Positions 56,212 through 64,000 of a DNA stretch of 64,000 bases are shown in pieces; position 1 is the stretch's first letter, and the number at the start of each line of letters is the position of its first letter. This DNA comes from Adiantum capillus-veneris. Taxonomy: Eukaryota > Streptophyta > Polypodiopsida > Polypodiales > Pteridaceae. The position numbers and the translations under genes are program-made. The notes beneath the pieces are model-generated. The model did not search any database and was not told where the DNA came from. It saw only the letters and a program-made list of their open reading frames with translations. The stretch spans positions 27,915,896 to 27,979,895 of the forward strand of contig CM043960.1 in NCBI GenBank assembly GCA_014529385.2. The letters run 5' to 3'.

Positions 56212-57041
56212 ATTTGGTCGAAATTGCTAGTGTGACATCGCCAATACCACCCGTCGCACCCGCTTATGCGATTACACGGTCCATGCTTCAAGGGCCTGGC
56301 CATATCCTCGAAGAGAGAGATACCGCGTCAGTTATCCAAGCAAAGAAAAAGAAGACACGAAGGAAGAGGTCGCAGAATACGGGAAATCCAAAGCCAAGTT
56401 CCAAAACAAACATAGGAACAGGAGATGACCCCGTGTATATGAATGACCTCGGGGATGATTCAGATTCAATCGAGACAATGGAGACTAGAACCAATACCGC
56501 AAGGGGAAAGACCGACAAAGAAAACCGTAACATGGAACCAAATGAAAACCGAATAGGAGAAAACCATAAAGATCCTCTGAAAACACCACAAGTGTTTCCA
56601 AATACCATCCAAGACCCCCAAGATAAACCGCACGGGCAAAAAGGGAAGAATCGTAAAAAGAAGATTGGGACGTACCCAAACCCAGTAGACGAGATTGAGC
56701 AGGTGAAACATCTAAGAGGTTTAGTGGAGGAGACTCAAAGGAAACTAGAACCAGAACCCATGCATGTCAAAATTCATGACATAGTGTTTCCCACGCAAGT
56801 TCATCCACCCCACATGAACCATAGACCGTTAGCCATATCTAGTATCATCCAAGAAGGGAGTGAGGACGGGAAATCAAAAAGTGAGCATACACCTTTCTTG
56901 TTGGAAAGGATGTTTAACGAAGGAATACCTGATCCCATTGAGGAATATGAGATTCCATCCTCACCAGTTCCTAGTCAAAGACCTACACCCTGCAAAATGC
57001 CAATGAATGTTGCCAAACTAGTGGACTTCATGTCTTCTTAG
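56145..57041 (+). CDS. Linker ORF between Gag and protease
   Basis: A 298-residue frame, in the same phase as ORF1, with basic lysine-rich blocks (KKKKTRRKRSQN near residue 67 and GQKGKNRKKKIG) and no recognised domain. It ends at a single TAG (57039-57041). After it the same frame stays open into the protease ORF (VRTTIIAKLYGDPELFLTL...), so the stop is either a mutation or a readthrough point. It may act as a nucleic-acid-binding linker, judged only by composition. Confidence 0.7.
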   Translation: MWHRSLDSQCPYNPNAPRITPLNLVEIASVTSPIPPVAPAYAITRSMLQGPGHILEERDTASVIQAKKKKTRRKRSQNTGNPKPSSKTNIGTGDDPVYMNDLGDDSDSIETMETRTNTARGKTDKENRNMEPNENRIGENHKDPLKTPQVFPNTIQDPQDKPHGQKGKNRKKKIGTYPNPVDEIEQVKHLRGLVEETQRKLEPEPMHVKIHDIVFPTQVHPPHMNHRPLAISSIIQEGSEDGKSKSEHTPFLLERMFNEGIPDPIEEYEIPSSPVPSQRPTPCKMPMNVAKLVDFMSS

Positions 57042-58622
57042 GTCCGAACCACGATCATAGCAAAGCTGTATGGAGATCCTGAGTTATTCCTTACACTTCG
57101 AGCATTCCTTAACGGACAGCTACGAACGGGATTACCGCAGTTTGCGCAACCAAATAGGCCTGACTCGATTATGATTGATGAGGAAAATCATGTGCAATCA
57201 CTTGACTTAGATGGACACGAGTCTGTGATCGAGGTACCCATTAACGAATTAGGGCAGTATTTTGAAGGCGACGAGTCTAATGCGACCCTACCCATCACTA
57301 CCAAGGGATTAACTATAAAGGGAATTCTTGATGGTGGTGCGGGAGTTAGCATCGTTACAAAAGATTGTTGCGAATCCATGGGAAAACCCCGCCTCAGTGT
57401 TACTAACATTGTGGTAAAGATGGCAAATGGTACCGTAGCCAAACCTATGGGGATGCTCAAGGATCTTAAGATCAAAGTTCTAGGACACAAGGTACGACAT
57501 ACGTTCATTGTAATGGATTTCTCTAAACACCTTATGTCATATGAAATGATTTTAGGACGACCATTCATGAGGGAAGCACAAATGGTTCATGATTGGTCTA
57601 AAAATCATGTCTATTTGCAATTCCAAAACTCTATCCTTAGAGTGGATTTGGTGACTGGTAAGGTACACCCCTTAGGGAGTAAAACCATTATTGATCATCG
57701 CTCTGACACCACAGTTCACTCGGCCCCACTACAATATTGTTACACTTGTAAGAAGGATACAGAAATTGGCCAAGATTCTCCTTATATGGATATCCTACCT
57801 GGGATGACTGAGTCGGACAATGTGAATTGGGTCCACCTAGCAGCAACCATAGACACTTGGGGAAATAGGGGGACGACCTGGGTAACACCTGAGGGGGATG
57901 AAATGCCTGTACCCTTAAATATGCTACAAGTAATGCATATCGCTTCCGACAAGACTCATCCTAATGTAACGAAGAAAACATACAAGTGGGTCCCTAAAGC
58001 TTCCTTAGTGACCATAGCTAGTGCTAAAAAACAGAAGCCTTGTAAGAAACGTACCACTCGCTCCAAGAAAAGTAAGAAAATGTTGCGATGGATCCGTAAA
58101 CGACTATTGGAAGCCCAAGGCTACTATCAAGGAAATGATCAAATCTGGGTGCCAAAACGTAGATTGTGCTCTTGCCTATCACCTGACCCAAGTGAGCCCA
58201 ATCCCGTATCTCCAAAACGAATCAATGATCGTGGAAAGAAAAAAATCACAGAATGCTACACACCCGCTCCTGAGCTAGTTTGGGTACCAAAGAAAGAACG
58301 ATTTGTTCCACCTAGCTCAGGAAGGGGGGAGTCCCATGAAGATTCTAGCTCATCATGTAATACATCCATAGAGGTAAAAGCTTCTACACAGCCTCCATCT
58401 ATAGTAGTGGACCTCCATGAAGCTACAAAAGAATCCACACCTCCTAGTGTTCAAAAATCACCTGATGAACCACTTCAAGTTCGATCCTGGGAGAGTACCT
58501 TACCACCCTTGCAACTTGACGAGGCACCTAGGGTAATAGAAAACTACTGGCAAAAATCCTCACCTATTACCAACTGGAACAATTGGTTTCAAAGGGTGAC
58601 AAGCTCATTTCAAACGGTATGA
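57042..58622 (+). CDS. Retropepsin-like protease with unrecognised C-terminal extension
   Basis: The open frame continues from the TAG; the first ATG is at 57171. The active-site segment is GILDGGAGVSIVT (Asp codon at 57330) and the partner motif is YEMILGRPFM about 80 residues later, as in plant gypsy aspartic proteases. D-G-G in place of D-S/T-G is common in that clade. The protein would cleave the Gag polyprotein. After the protease, about 330 residues rich in Lys, Ser and Pro (CKKRTTRSKKSKKMLRW, PELVWVPKKERFVPP) show no RT motif. WVPK-type segments recur (KWVPKA, IWVPKR, VWVPKK). The frame ends at 58622, and downstream there is only noncoding sequence. Confidence 0.82.
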   Translation, partial: VRTTIIAKLYGDPELFLTLRAFLNGQLRTGLPQFAQPNRPDSIMIDEENHVQSLDLDGHESVIEVPINELGQYFEGDESNATLPITTKGLTIKGILDGGAGVSIVTKDCCESMGKPRLSVTNIVVKMANGTVAKPMGMLKDLKIKVLGHKVRHTFIVMDFSKHLMSYEMILGRPFMREAQMVHDWSKNHVYLQFQNSILRVDLVTGKVHPLGSKTIIDHRSDTTVHSAPLQYCYTCKKDTEIGQDSPYMDILPGMTESDNVNWVHLAATIDTWGNRGTTWVTPEGDEMPVPLNMLQVMHIASDKTHPNVTKKTYKWVPKASLVTIASAKKQKPCKKRTTRSKKSKKMLRWIRKRLLEAQGYYQGNDQIWVPKRRLCSCLSPDPSEPNPVSPKRINDRGKKKITECYTPAPELVWVPKKERFVPPSSGRGESHEDSSSSCNTSIEVKASTQPPSIVVDLHEATKESTPPSVQKSPDEPLQVRSWESTLPPLQLDEAPRVIENYWQKSSPITNWNNWFQRVTSSFQTV

Positions 58623-60240
58623 TCTACCCAAGGAAGGGGGGAGTGTTTGTGGACATCCATCATTCACTTGCTTCCCTCTCAACCTTTCTCCCTGACCTCT
58701 ATATCTCCCAATCTTAGGGAATGTACATATAAAGCTTTATACTCACAAAAAAAGAAAAAAAAAAGAGCAAGAGCAATTAGCAAACGAGTATGCACATTAA
58801 AAGTCAAAACATTGACTCAGACCTACACATGTCACATCTGGTACAGTGAAACAGAAACCTATGTCATGAAACACCTTTGATCCTCATCACTTGAGTGATG
58901 GAGGGTAGGTAAGATTAGTACGATAGGAGTGTTTCTATTTTAGAGTTGAGTGATTAGCAAAGTTCTCTTTTCCCACTAATGTGCCTCCTGGAGGTATTCC
59001 TTTTGTTTCCTAGTGTGTACAGCTGCGTGTTGCTATTGATAGGATTTGGACCTTCATGGAACCTTTCTCTCGTTCACACTTCAATCAAGCGCGACAATCA
59101 ACACAAACAGGTGTTTTATGTCCATTAGCATTGCCCTTATCTTTTTGCATCCATGTTTGTCTGCTTTGATTGTGATTGGTAGCATAATATTCAGCGCATT
59201 TGCTTACTATCAAACATTTAATTCAATGTAATGTTTTGTCATAATCAGTTGTCTAGGTTTAAAACTCAAGCAGTTCGACTAAGCTAGTTTGACCAAGCTA
59301 GGTATTAGAAATCTTCTCTTAATACCATGGGGAATGCCTTCCTAATAAGCAATGGTTACTTAGGTTCTTAATCCGATTTAGGCAGCATTGTATGAAATGT
59401 ACTAGGGCTTTCTAGTGGGCTTAACCCTAGTGACCTTTAGCTTAAGTATTATAAAGGGAGTTTACTAATGTGATGAGCCTGGGGAGGGTAACAGTGTTAT
59501 ATGACCCCCCAAAGTTACAAAATTAAAATGTTGAAAATGAACAAACAAAAAATCAAAGTGCCACAATGTAAAATTTTAAGCTGGAAGAGAAATCCCTGCT
59601 TAAATTGGTACTTCACTCACATGTATCGCCTATGGTACTAGAGCCCTAGAGGTTCCCAGTGTGGGCGCTTTTCCTTGAAAAGAAAAAAACCCAAGGCATA
59701 CAAAATAAGCACACACATCATAATTGAATCAATGTGAAAAGACTTTGGGGGGTCAAAGAAAAAGTAATCAGTCAGGCGATGATTTCATGAGAAATTCCTT
59801 TTATGGTAGCTTAACTACAAGGTCTTCTAGATATAGCCTCTAGTCAGCCCTCGAACATGAATACTTGGCTCTCGCGATTAAACAACTTAATTGACCACTG
59901 AAAATTAAGAAGCTTACCCATGGTATTAATATTCGATCTCTAGTGCCTTTTGACCGTTAAATTAGCGACCCCAGACTTGTTTAAATTTTTTACCTTTACA
60001 TCTGTTTATGCATTTGATTACATTGCAATTTAATGTTCATTGCTGACAAATTGTTTGAAATTCTTTTACCAATCAATTTGTCAACCTAAAACTGCATATG
60101 ATTTTTAAGAGAATGCAATTACTGTGCCAATGTTGTTTGATTTTGCAGTGACTGAAGAAGGCTAAGGACATTTATCTCAAATGCTCTTCCACCTCGACGA
60201 ACCAGCTTCAACTCAATAGCTTCCGAGGACGGAATCTACA
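58623..60240 (+). other. Noncoding 3' region of the Gag-protease element
   Basis: About 1.6 kb with no ORF above 77 codons that is convincing. RT, RNase H and integrase are absent, with no remnants recognisable. The sequence is AT-rich. It ends at the polypurine tract. Confidence 0.75.
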
Positions 60241-60255
60241 TCAGGAAGGGGGGCA
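60241..60255 (+). promoter_or_regulatory. Polypurine tract of the Gag-protease element
   Basis: CAGGAAGGGGGGCA lies directly before the right LTR start TGTTAACC. Confidence 0.85.
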
Positions 60256-60838
60256 TGTTAACCCTCACGGCTCACGGACACCCCATCACGTACGACGGAC
60301 GTGTATTATGTATTTGGTAGAGTCAGGTACCGGGCTTGTCGGACCAATAGGAAAAGGCTAAGAGTGATCGCCGATGACAGGCGCACTCTAACTGGGACAT
60401 TCAAGGGATTAGTTGGCTAAGCATGGGCGCCCAAGTGTGAATGGGGTGAGCTCATATAAAAGCCAACTAAACCTAATTTTTACTCATTCTCTCATTGTGC
60501 AATAGAAGCTGCTCTTGCTCCATCTCCACCTTCTCCTTCACCATCTCCTTGTGTGTGTGCGTGTGAGAGAGAGAGAGAGAGAGTGTGTGTGAGAGTGTGT
60601 GTGCGATCGAGCGTTGCGGTGGCACGACGGCGGCGAGGCGGTTGAGCGCGGCGTAGCGGCATCTCCCTTTTCTTCGCGGCGAGGAATCCTCTACGGCAGG
60701 AGCATAAGGCGGTGAGTGACACACCATTGCCCTCTTTGAGCTTACTAGTTAAACTAGTTGTGTGCTTGGAGCCGTCTGTGGCTCGTACACGGTGTATCGG
60801 CAAGTCCCTTGCTTCGACAGTGCGGAAAGGAGTGCACA
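60256..60838 (+). repeat. 3' LTR of the Gag-protease element
   Basis: 583 bp from TGTTAACCC to GGAGTGCACA. It differs from the left LTR at roughly ten scattered bases and in the GA/GT microsatellite. TATA box at 60453-60462. It is followed by the GTAGC duplication (60839-60843). Confidence 0.95.
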
Positions 60839-61713
60839 GTAGCCACCCTTGGTGCCCTTTGCGACTCATCTTCCTTGTCTTCTTTTACTCTCAGCCATTC
60901 ATTCTGAGATGGGGGGTTATGCCACCTTCCTTTAGCGTGTAGTGCCCCATAAACCACTTTGGTGATCAGCTCTCCTGGCACTATGTAGGTTGTCTTTTTG
61001 TTGCCCATCTTTACTAAGCTGTCATGTATGTATGCCGCATAGTTGATTATCTTTGGGGTGCCTTTTGTCATTGCCCAAGTAAACGTTGTGGCAATTGCAC
61101 CTGGCGGCATCCTGTACTTTTGTGGCCTCTTAATGCACATGTGGAAGTACTGGTTGTACAACTGGCTCATAATTGCCACCTTTGGGTTGGCAATGTCTTC
61201 AAAGGTGTAATTTGCCTTTTTCTCTTTGTACACTTTGACTTCATCCCTTCTTTTTGTGACGTTGTCCCCCTCATTGGAGAGGTCTAGTGCATGGGCTACA
61301 ACCCGCTCCGTGATTATTATCTCTGTATCTGGTCTGCCTTGTAAATCTGTTACCTTGGCCACTCCATCCTCTTTGATGCTTGTAACAAACTCCCATACTC
61401 TTTTGATGTCCACTCCTGCCGGTATTGCTTCGAAGTAGTTGTGGAGGTCAATTTTCTCCAAGTAGCAAACGATTTTGCTTCATACAAACTCATTGAGCTC
61501 TCTCGGCAGCATTGGTAGCTCTATGCCATTGCCTTCATTGTCCTTGAACACTCTCTGGTAGATCTTTAGGTCATTGGACTCTAACAGATCCTCTTGTATC
61601 CAGGTGCTGGTGGGCTTTAGTGTTCCCTCTAGAATGAAAAAGGGTTCCACTTCGTCCAGATAATCTTTGATGGTCATTCTTTTCTTCTTTGCCGGTGACT
61701 TCGAGGCCGCCAT
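60839..61713 (-). pseudogene. Gag-like/coiled-coil ORF series, 5' portion (upstream of the nested insertion)
   Basis: The minus-strand frame starts at ATG 61713 (MAASKSPAKKKRMTIKDYL). One in-frame stop (61480) is followed by the same frame to the insertion. Landmarks are FKDNEGNGIELPMLP, RVWEFVTSIKEDG, VVAHALDLSNEGD, NYAAYIHDSLVKMG and PGELITKVVYGALHAKGRWH. This style resembles large plant-specific transposon-associated proteins, but I cannot name a family with confidence. Across the insertion, keeping one GTAGC copy, the frame continues without a break into 51860 downward. The two parts were therefore one gene before the Gag-protease element arrived. Upstream lie the 284-bp repeats. Confidence 0.6.
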
Positions 61714-61878
61714 AGATCCTGTTGCACTCAGTAGTCCGAAGTTAGCATTTTTTCCATATTAGCTGCGAAACTGAGTTTTACTTATCCAAATGACTTGAAA
61801 ATTGAAATTAAAGCTGAAAAGGAACTTGTGAAGCTGTGCATGTGCTCACAGTGCAAATCTGGCCTAAAATTTCCATCT
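61714..61878. other. Leader upstream of the split ORF
   Basis: Noncoding sequence between the ORF start and the first palindrome of the 284-bp array. No primer site or LTR end is visible. Confidence 0.4.
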
Positions 61879-62770
61879 AGACATCCTACGCGTAGGATGT
61901 CTTTTTCATCAGAATTGGTTCATACTTGACATGCAAGTAGTGTAAGGCTCATGGAACATGGCTGTATGCTTGGATTTGAATTTGGATATCAAAAAGTGGA
62001 TTTTTGGGCTGATTCAGGCTTTAGGTTACAATTTGGGTAGAATGTCCAACATAGGTAGCAATTGATGTCCAAATGGGTTGAAAATTGGTATATGGGCTCA
62101 TTGCACCATGGTATTGGCTCCCATGATGTCATTCTTTGCACAGAAGGCTAAACTTATGCTCGAGACATCCTACGCGTAGGATGTCTTTTCATCAAAATGA
62201 CATGGAACTTGTTCTGTGGGTTGTCCTTGGCCTATGGAACATGGCCATGTTCTTGGATTTGAATTTGGACAAGATTTGATGCTTGTAAGGCTCTGTGAGG
62301 TGTTTTTGGGCTCAAAAAGTGTATCTTGAAGGTGTTGGGGGTCAAAAGTGATTAGAATGGCTTCAAACTTGATATATGGGCTCCTGATGATGAGATAATT
62401 GGATCTCGAATGATAAAACATCCCTTGCATGCCAAAAAGGTCAATTAGACATCCTACGTGTAGGATGTCTATTTCATCATTTTTTCTCCCTGACCACACA
62501 GATTGTTTGCTGTTGGTGAATGTGTTGTGCAAGTTTCATGGGATTTGGACAAGATTTGGTAGGTATTTGGCCCATTATTGCCTCTATGCCGTAACTTTGT
62601 GTTTTTCCATGCATATGAGGTCAAGCTTGGTTCAAATGTGATGAAACTTGGTGTATGGCTTGTAAATGTCATTCAGAACATGTGCATGATAAAAAATGTT
62701 GGAGTCTCTGCCAAAAAGTTCCCTTGAGACATCCTACGCGTAGGATGTCTCCTGGTGATTTTTCCAGTGC
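61800..62770. repeat. Tandem array of ~284-bp units, each with a 24-bp palindrome
   Basis: Palindromes formed by AGACATCCTACG and its inverse CGTAGGATGTCT lie at 61879-61902, 62163-62186, 62447-62470 and 62727-62750. Spacings are 284, 284 and 280 bp. The third has one asymmetric base (TG at the centre instead of CG). Between them, diverged similar sequence recurs, for example GGAACATGGC(T/C)(G/A)T followed by CTTGGATTTGAATTTGGA at 61965 and 62243. No coding potential is seen. It lies upstream of the minus-strand ORF series, where an element leader or promoter would be. Confidence 0.88.
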
Positions 62771-64000
62771 TAGTGCTCCCAATGCTTGCCCTTTGCTCCC
62801 CTAAGTCCCTTTTGAGCCTAATTTCAACAAAAAAGTCAAATGGATAGAGTATAAATCCCTGTGTGGAGTTCAGGGCCTCCGAGCCGTTTTCTGACTTTTG
62901 GAGTGCTTTTTGGCGATGAAATTTCTCGATGTTGATCTCCATAGCTTCCCAATCCCTTGGGGATCCTTGGCGTATGGTTTTTGTCGACTTTGGCTTCACC
63001 AGAGCTCCATTTGGCAATTTGTCACTCTAGAAGCACCCGTGGTTGCATTTACATACCTTTGATGATTTTTGGTGGTCTACCACCATAGGACTTGGTTGTT
63101 GATGGTCTAGGAAAGCCGCTCGTGAAGTTTGGTGGCAAACGGACTTGCGGTTTGGCCACAAGTGCAATTTGACGCTTTGTGTGTCTGATGCCGTTTCTGA
63201 AGTTTATTGCCGCCTCGGGTCACTTTTTGGTCATGAGGGTCATATAGACTTGTCGAGCATGTCGAGATGCTCCTACCCATGAATTTTGGTAGCATTTGGT
63301 CACCGTTTCGCCGATTTCCCATTTGGTGGCCTCTTGCGAGTTTCTGGGAATTAGGGTTTTCCCCGATGGTTTCCTACTATCTTTGGCTATCCAGGACTAG
63401 TCTCCTAGACTAGGGTAAGCTGCCGATGAAGTCTTGTTGCTTTCGGGTTAGCCGTTAGGCCGCCGTCTCTACCTGTAGGTCTCTACCGCTCGCTTTGTGT
63501 GTGACCCCTACGCTAGTTTTCGCGACATAATGACAAACATGCGCGAAAAGCTCAAGGTGGTGAGGCTACCTCTCATGTCTGGAACTGGTCGGGTAGTCGT
63601 GAGCATCGTAGAAGCTGCTGGAAGGTCGATCGGCTCTAGGTGGCAGAAGCTCTCTCTATAAAGTCAATAGTGAGAATGAGTTAAAAATGGGGTGAAAATT
63701 TCTTATAATGGAGGTCCCCGAACCACTTTTCATGAAATTTGACATGTGCTCCTATCTTCTTGCGAGATGCGGTTTAGGCTCAAAAATTTCTTGATTTGGA
63801 CTCCATTTGCTCTGTTTACCAGAAATTTGGCATTTCGGTCAAAACCTGGCCAAAACACGCTTTTCGCTCCAGTCTCATAATTGCACCCCCACTGTACCAT
63901 AGGTTTTCCTATAGTCATTGATCATCACCATATTTTTTGTTTTCCATTACGACTGTTTTTCACATGCTTTTTGTATTTTTTAAGTTTTCTGCCGAAAATT
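62771..64000. other. Unrecognised sequence to the window end
   Basis: Moderately GC-richer sequence with short ORFs only. It may be more of the leader or the 5' LTR of the coiled-coil element, but no end, promoter or primer site could be identified. Confidence 0.4.

Larger units (their letters stand above)
51866..60838 (+). mobile_element. Non-autonomous LTR retrotransposon encoding Gag and protease only (TR-GAG-like)
   Basis: A 9.0-kb element with two 583-bp LTRs (about ten substitutions plus a microsatellite difference between them, so fairly young) and a perfect GTAGC duplication. A primer site follows the left LTR and a polypurine tract precedes the right LTR. Internal ORFs give Gag, zinc knuckles and a retropepsin-like domain. 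They are followed by about 1.6 kb of noncoding sequence where RT, RNase H and integrase would be expected. It would need trans-acting enzymes from a partner element. The primer site and Gag type point to the Ty3/gypsy superfamily. Confidence 0.92.

Noticed and set aside
58647-59231. Small ORFs downstream of the protease
   Set aside because: They are 61-77 codons, have no domain, and lie in AT-rich noncoding sequence.

Overview
The window looks like repeat-dominated nuclear DNA of a land plant with a large genome. The plant signals are Ty1/copia and Ty3/gypsy LTR retrotransposons with plant-type primer sites, TATA boxes and polypurine tracts, GT-AG introns, decayed plant-style FCP1/NIF-like phosphatase domains, long (CT/GA)n and (TA)n microsatellites, and a large tandem satellite. 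The abundance of GA tracts and of fragmented low-copy ORFs would suit a fern or another non-flowering lineage, but the sequence does not settle this. I see no intact ordinary host gene, no rRNA or tRNA gene and no CRISPR array. Almost every coding stretch is broken by stops or frameshifts.

Layout, 1-21.2 kb. A CT/TA microsatellite block (1-830) and short tandem repeats are followed by a fragment that resembles an En/Spm (CACTA) transposase-associated zinc motif. From about 2.06 to 21.2 kb a satellite family of roughly 68-bp monomers is spread in blocks. Each monomer is centred on an imperfect palindrome (CACCCTATGGCC...GGCCATAGGGTG). In the 2.06-7.23 kb block the monomers form a higher-order repeat of about 455-490 bp. 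The blocks are interrupted by a 460-bp inverted-repeat element (3517-3978), a decayed gene with a ParB-like domain (7231-9401), a 2.6-kb solo LTR (12447-15033), and two adjacent decayed FCP1-like genes (17184-18587 and 18943-19823). Both FCP1-like copies lack the catalytic Asp motif.

Layout, 21.7-29.6 kb. Two fragments of one gypsy family lie in opposite orientation (21.7-22.8 kb plus, 27.4-28.1 kb minus). They flank G-runs, a pyrimidine-rich tract and an unrecognised two-exon gene relic (25278-26377). A LINE-like fragment on the minus strand (about 29.18-29.62 kb) abuts the next element.

Layout, 29.6-45.5 kb. A minus-strand Ty3/gypsy element has unusually long LTRs of about 2.7 kb (29623-32335 and 42892-45534). 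Its decayed gag-protease, RT, RNase H and integrase are recognisable. A 5.5-kb minus-strand copia element (33084-38625, target duplication CCATT) is inserted inside the integrase gene. A third partial copy of the gypsy LTR follows at 45545-45952. The solo LTR at 12447-15033 belongs to the same LTR superfamily.

Layout, 45.9-64 kb. A 238-bp hAT-type MITE with a perfect 8-bp target duplication lies at 46315-46552. A minus-strand coiled-coil/gag-like ORF series runs from 61713 down to 49300 and ends at a polypurine tract and an LTR-like start. It is split by a plus-strand non-autonomous LTR retrotransposon (51866-60838) with equal 583-bp LTRs, a perfect GTAGC target duplication, a tRNA-Asp-like primer site, and Gag plus protease but no RT, RNase H or integrase. 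Upstream of the split ORF lies a tandem repeat of about 284 bp, each unit carrying a 24-bp palindrome. The insertions can be ordered: copia is younger than the 2.7-kb-LTR gypsy, and the Gag-protease element is younger than the coiled-coil element.
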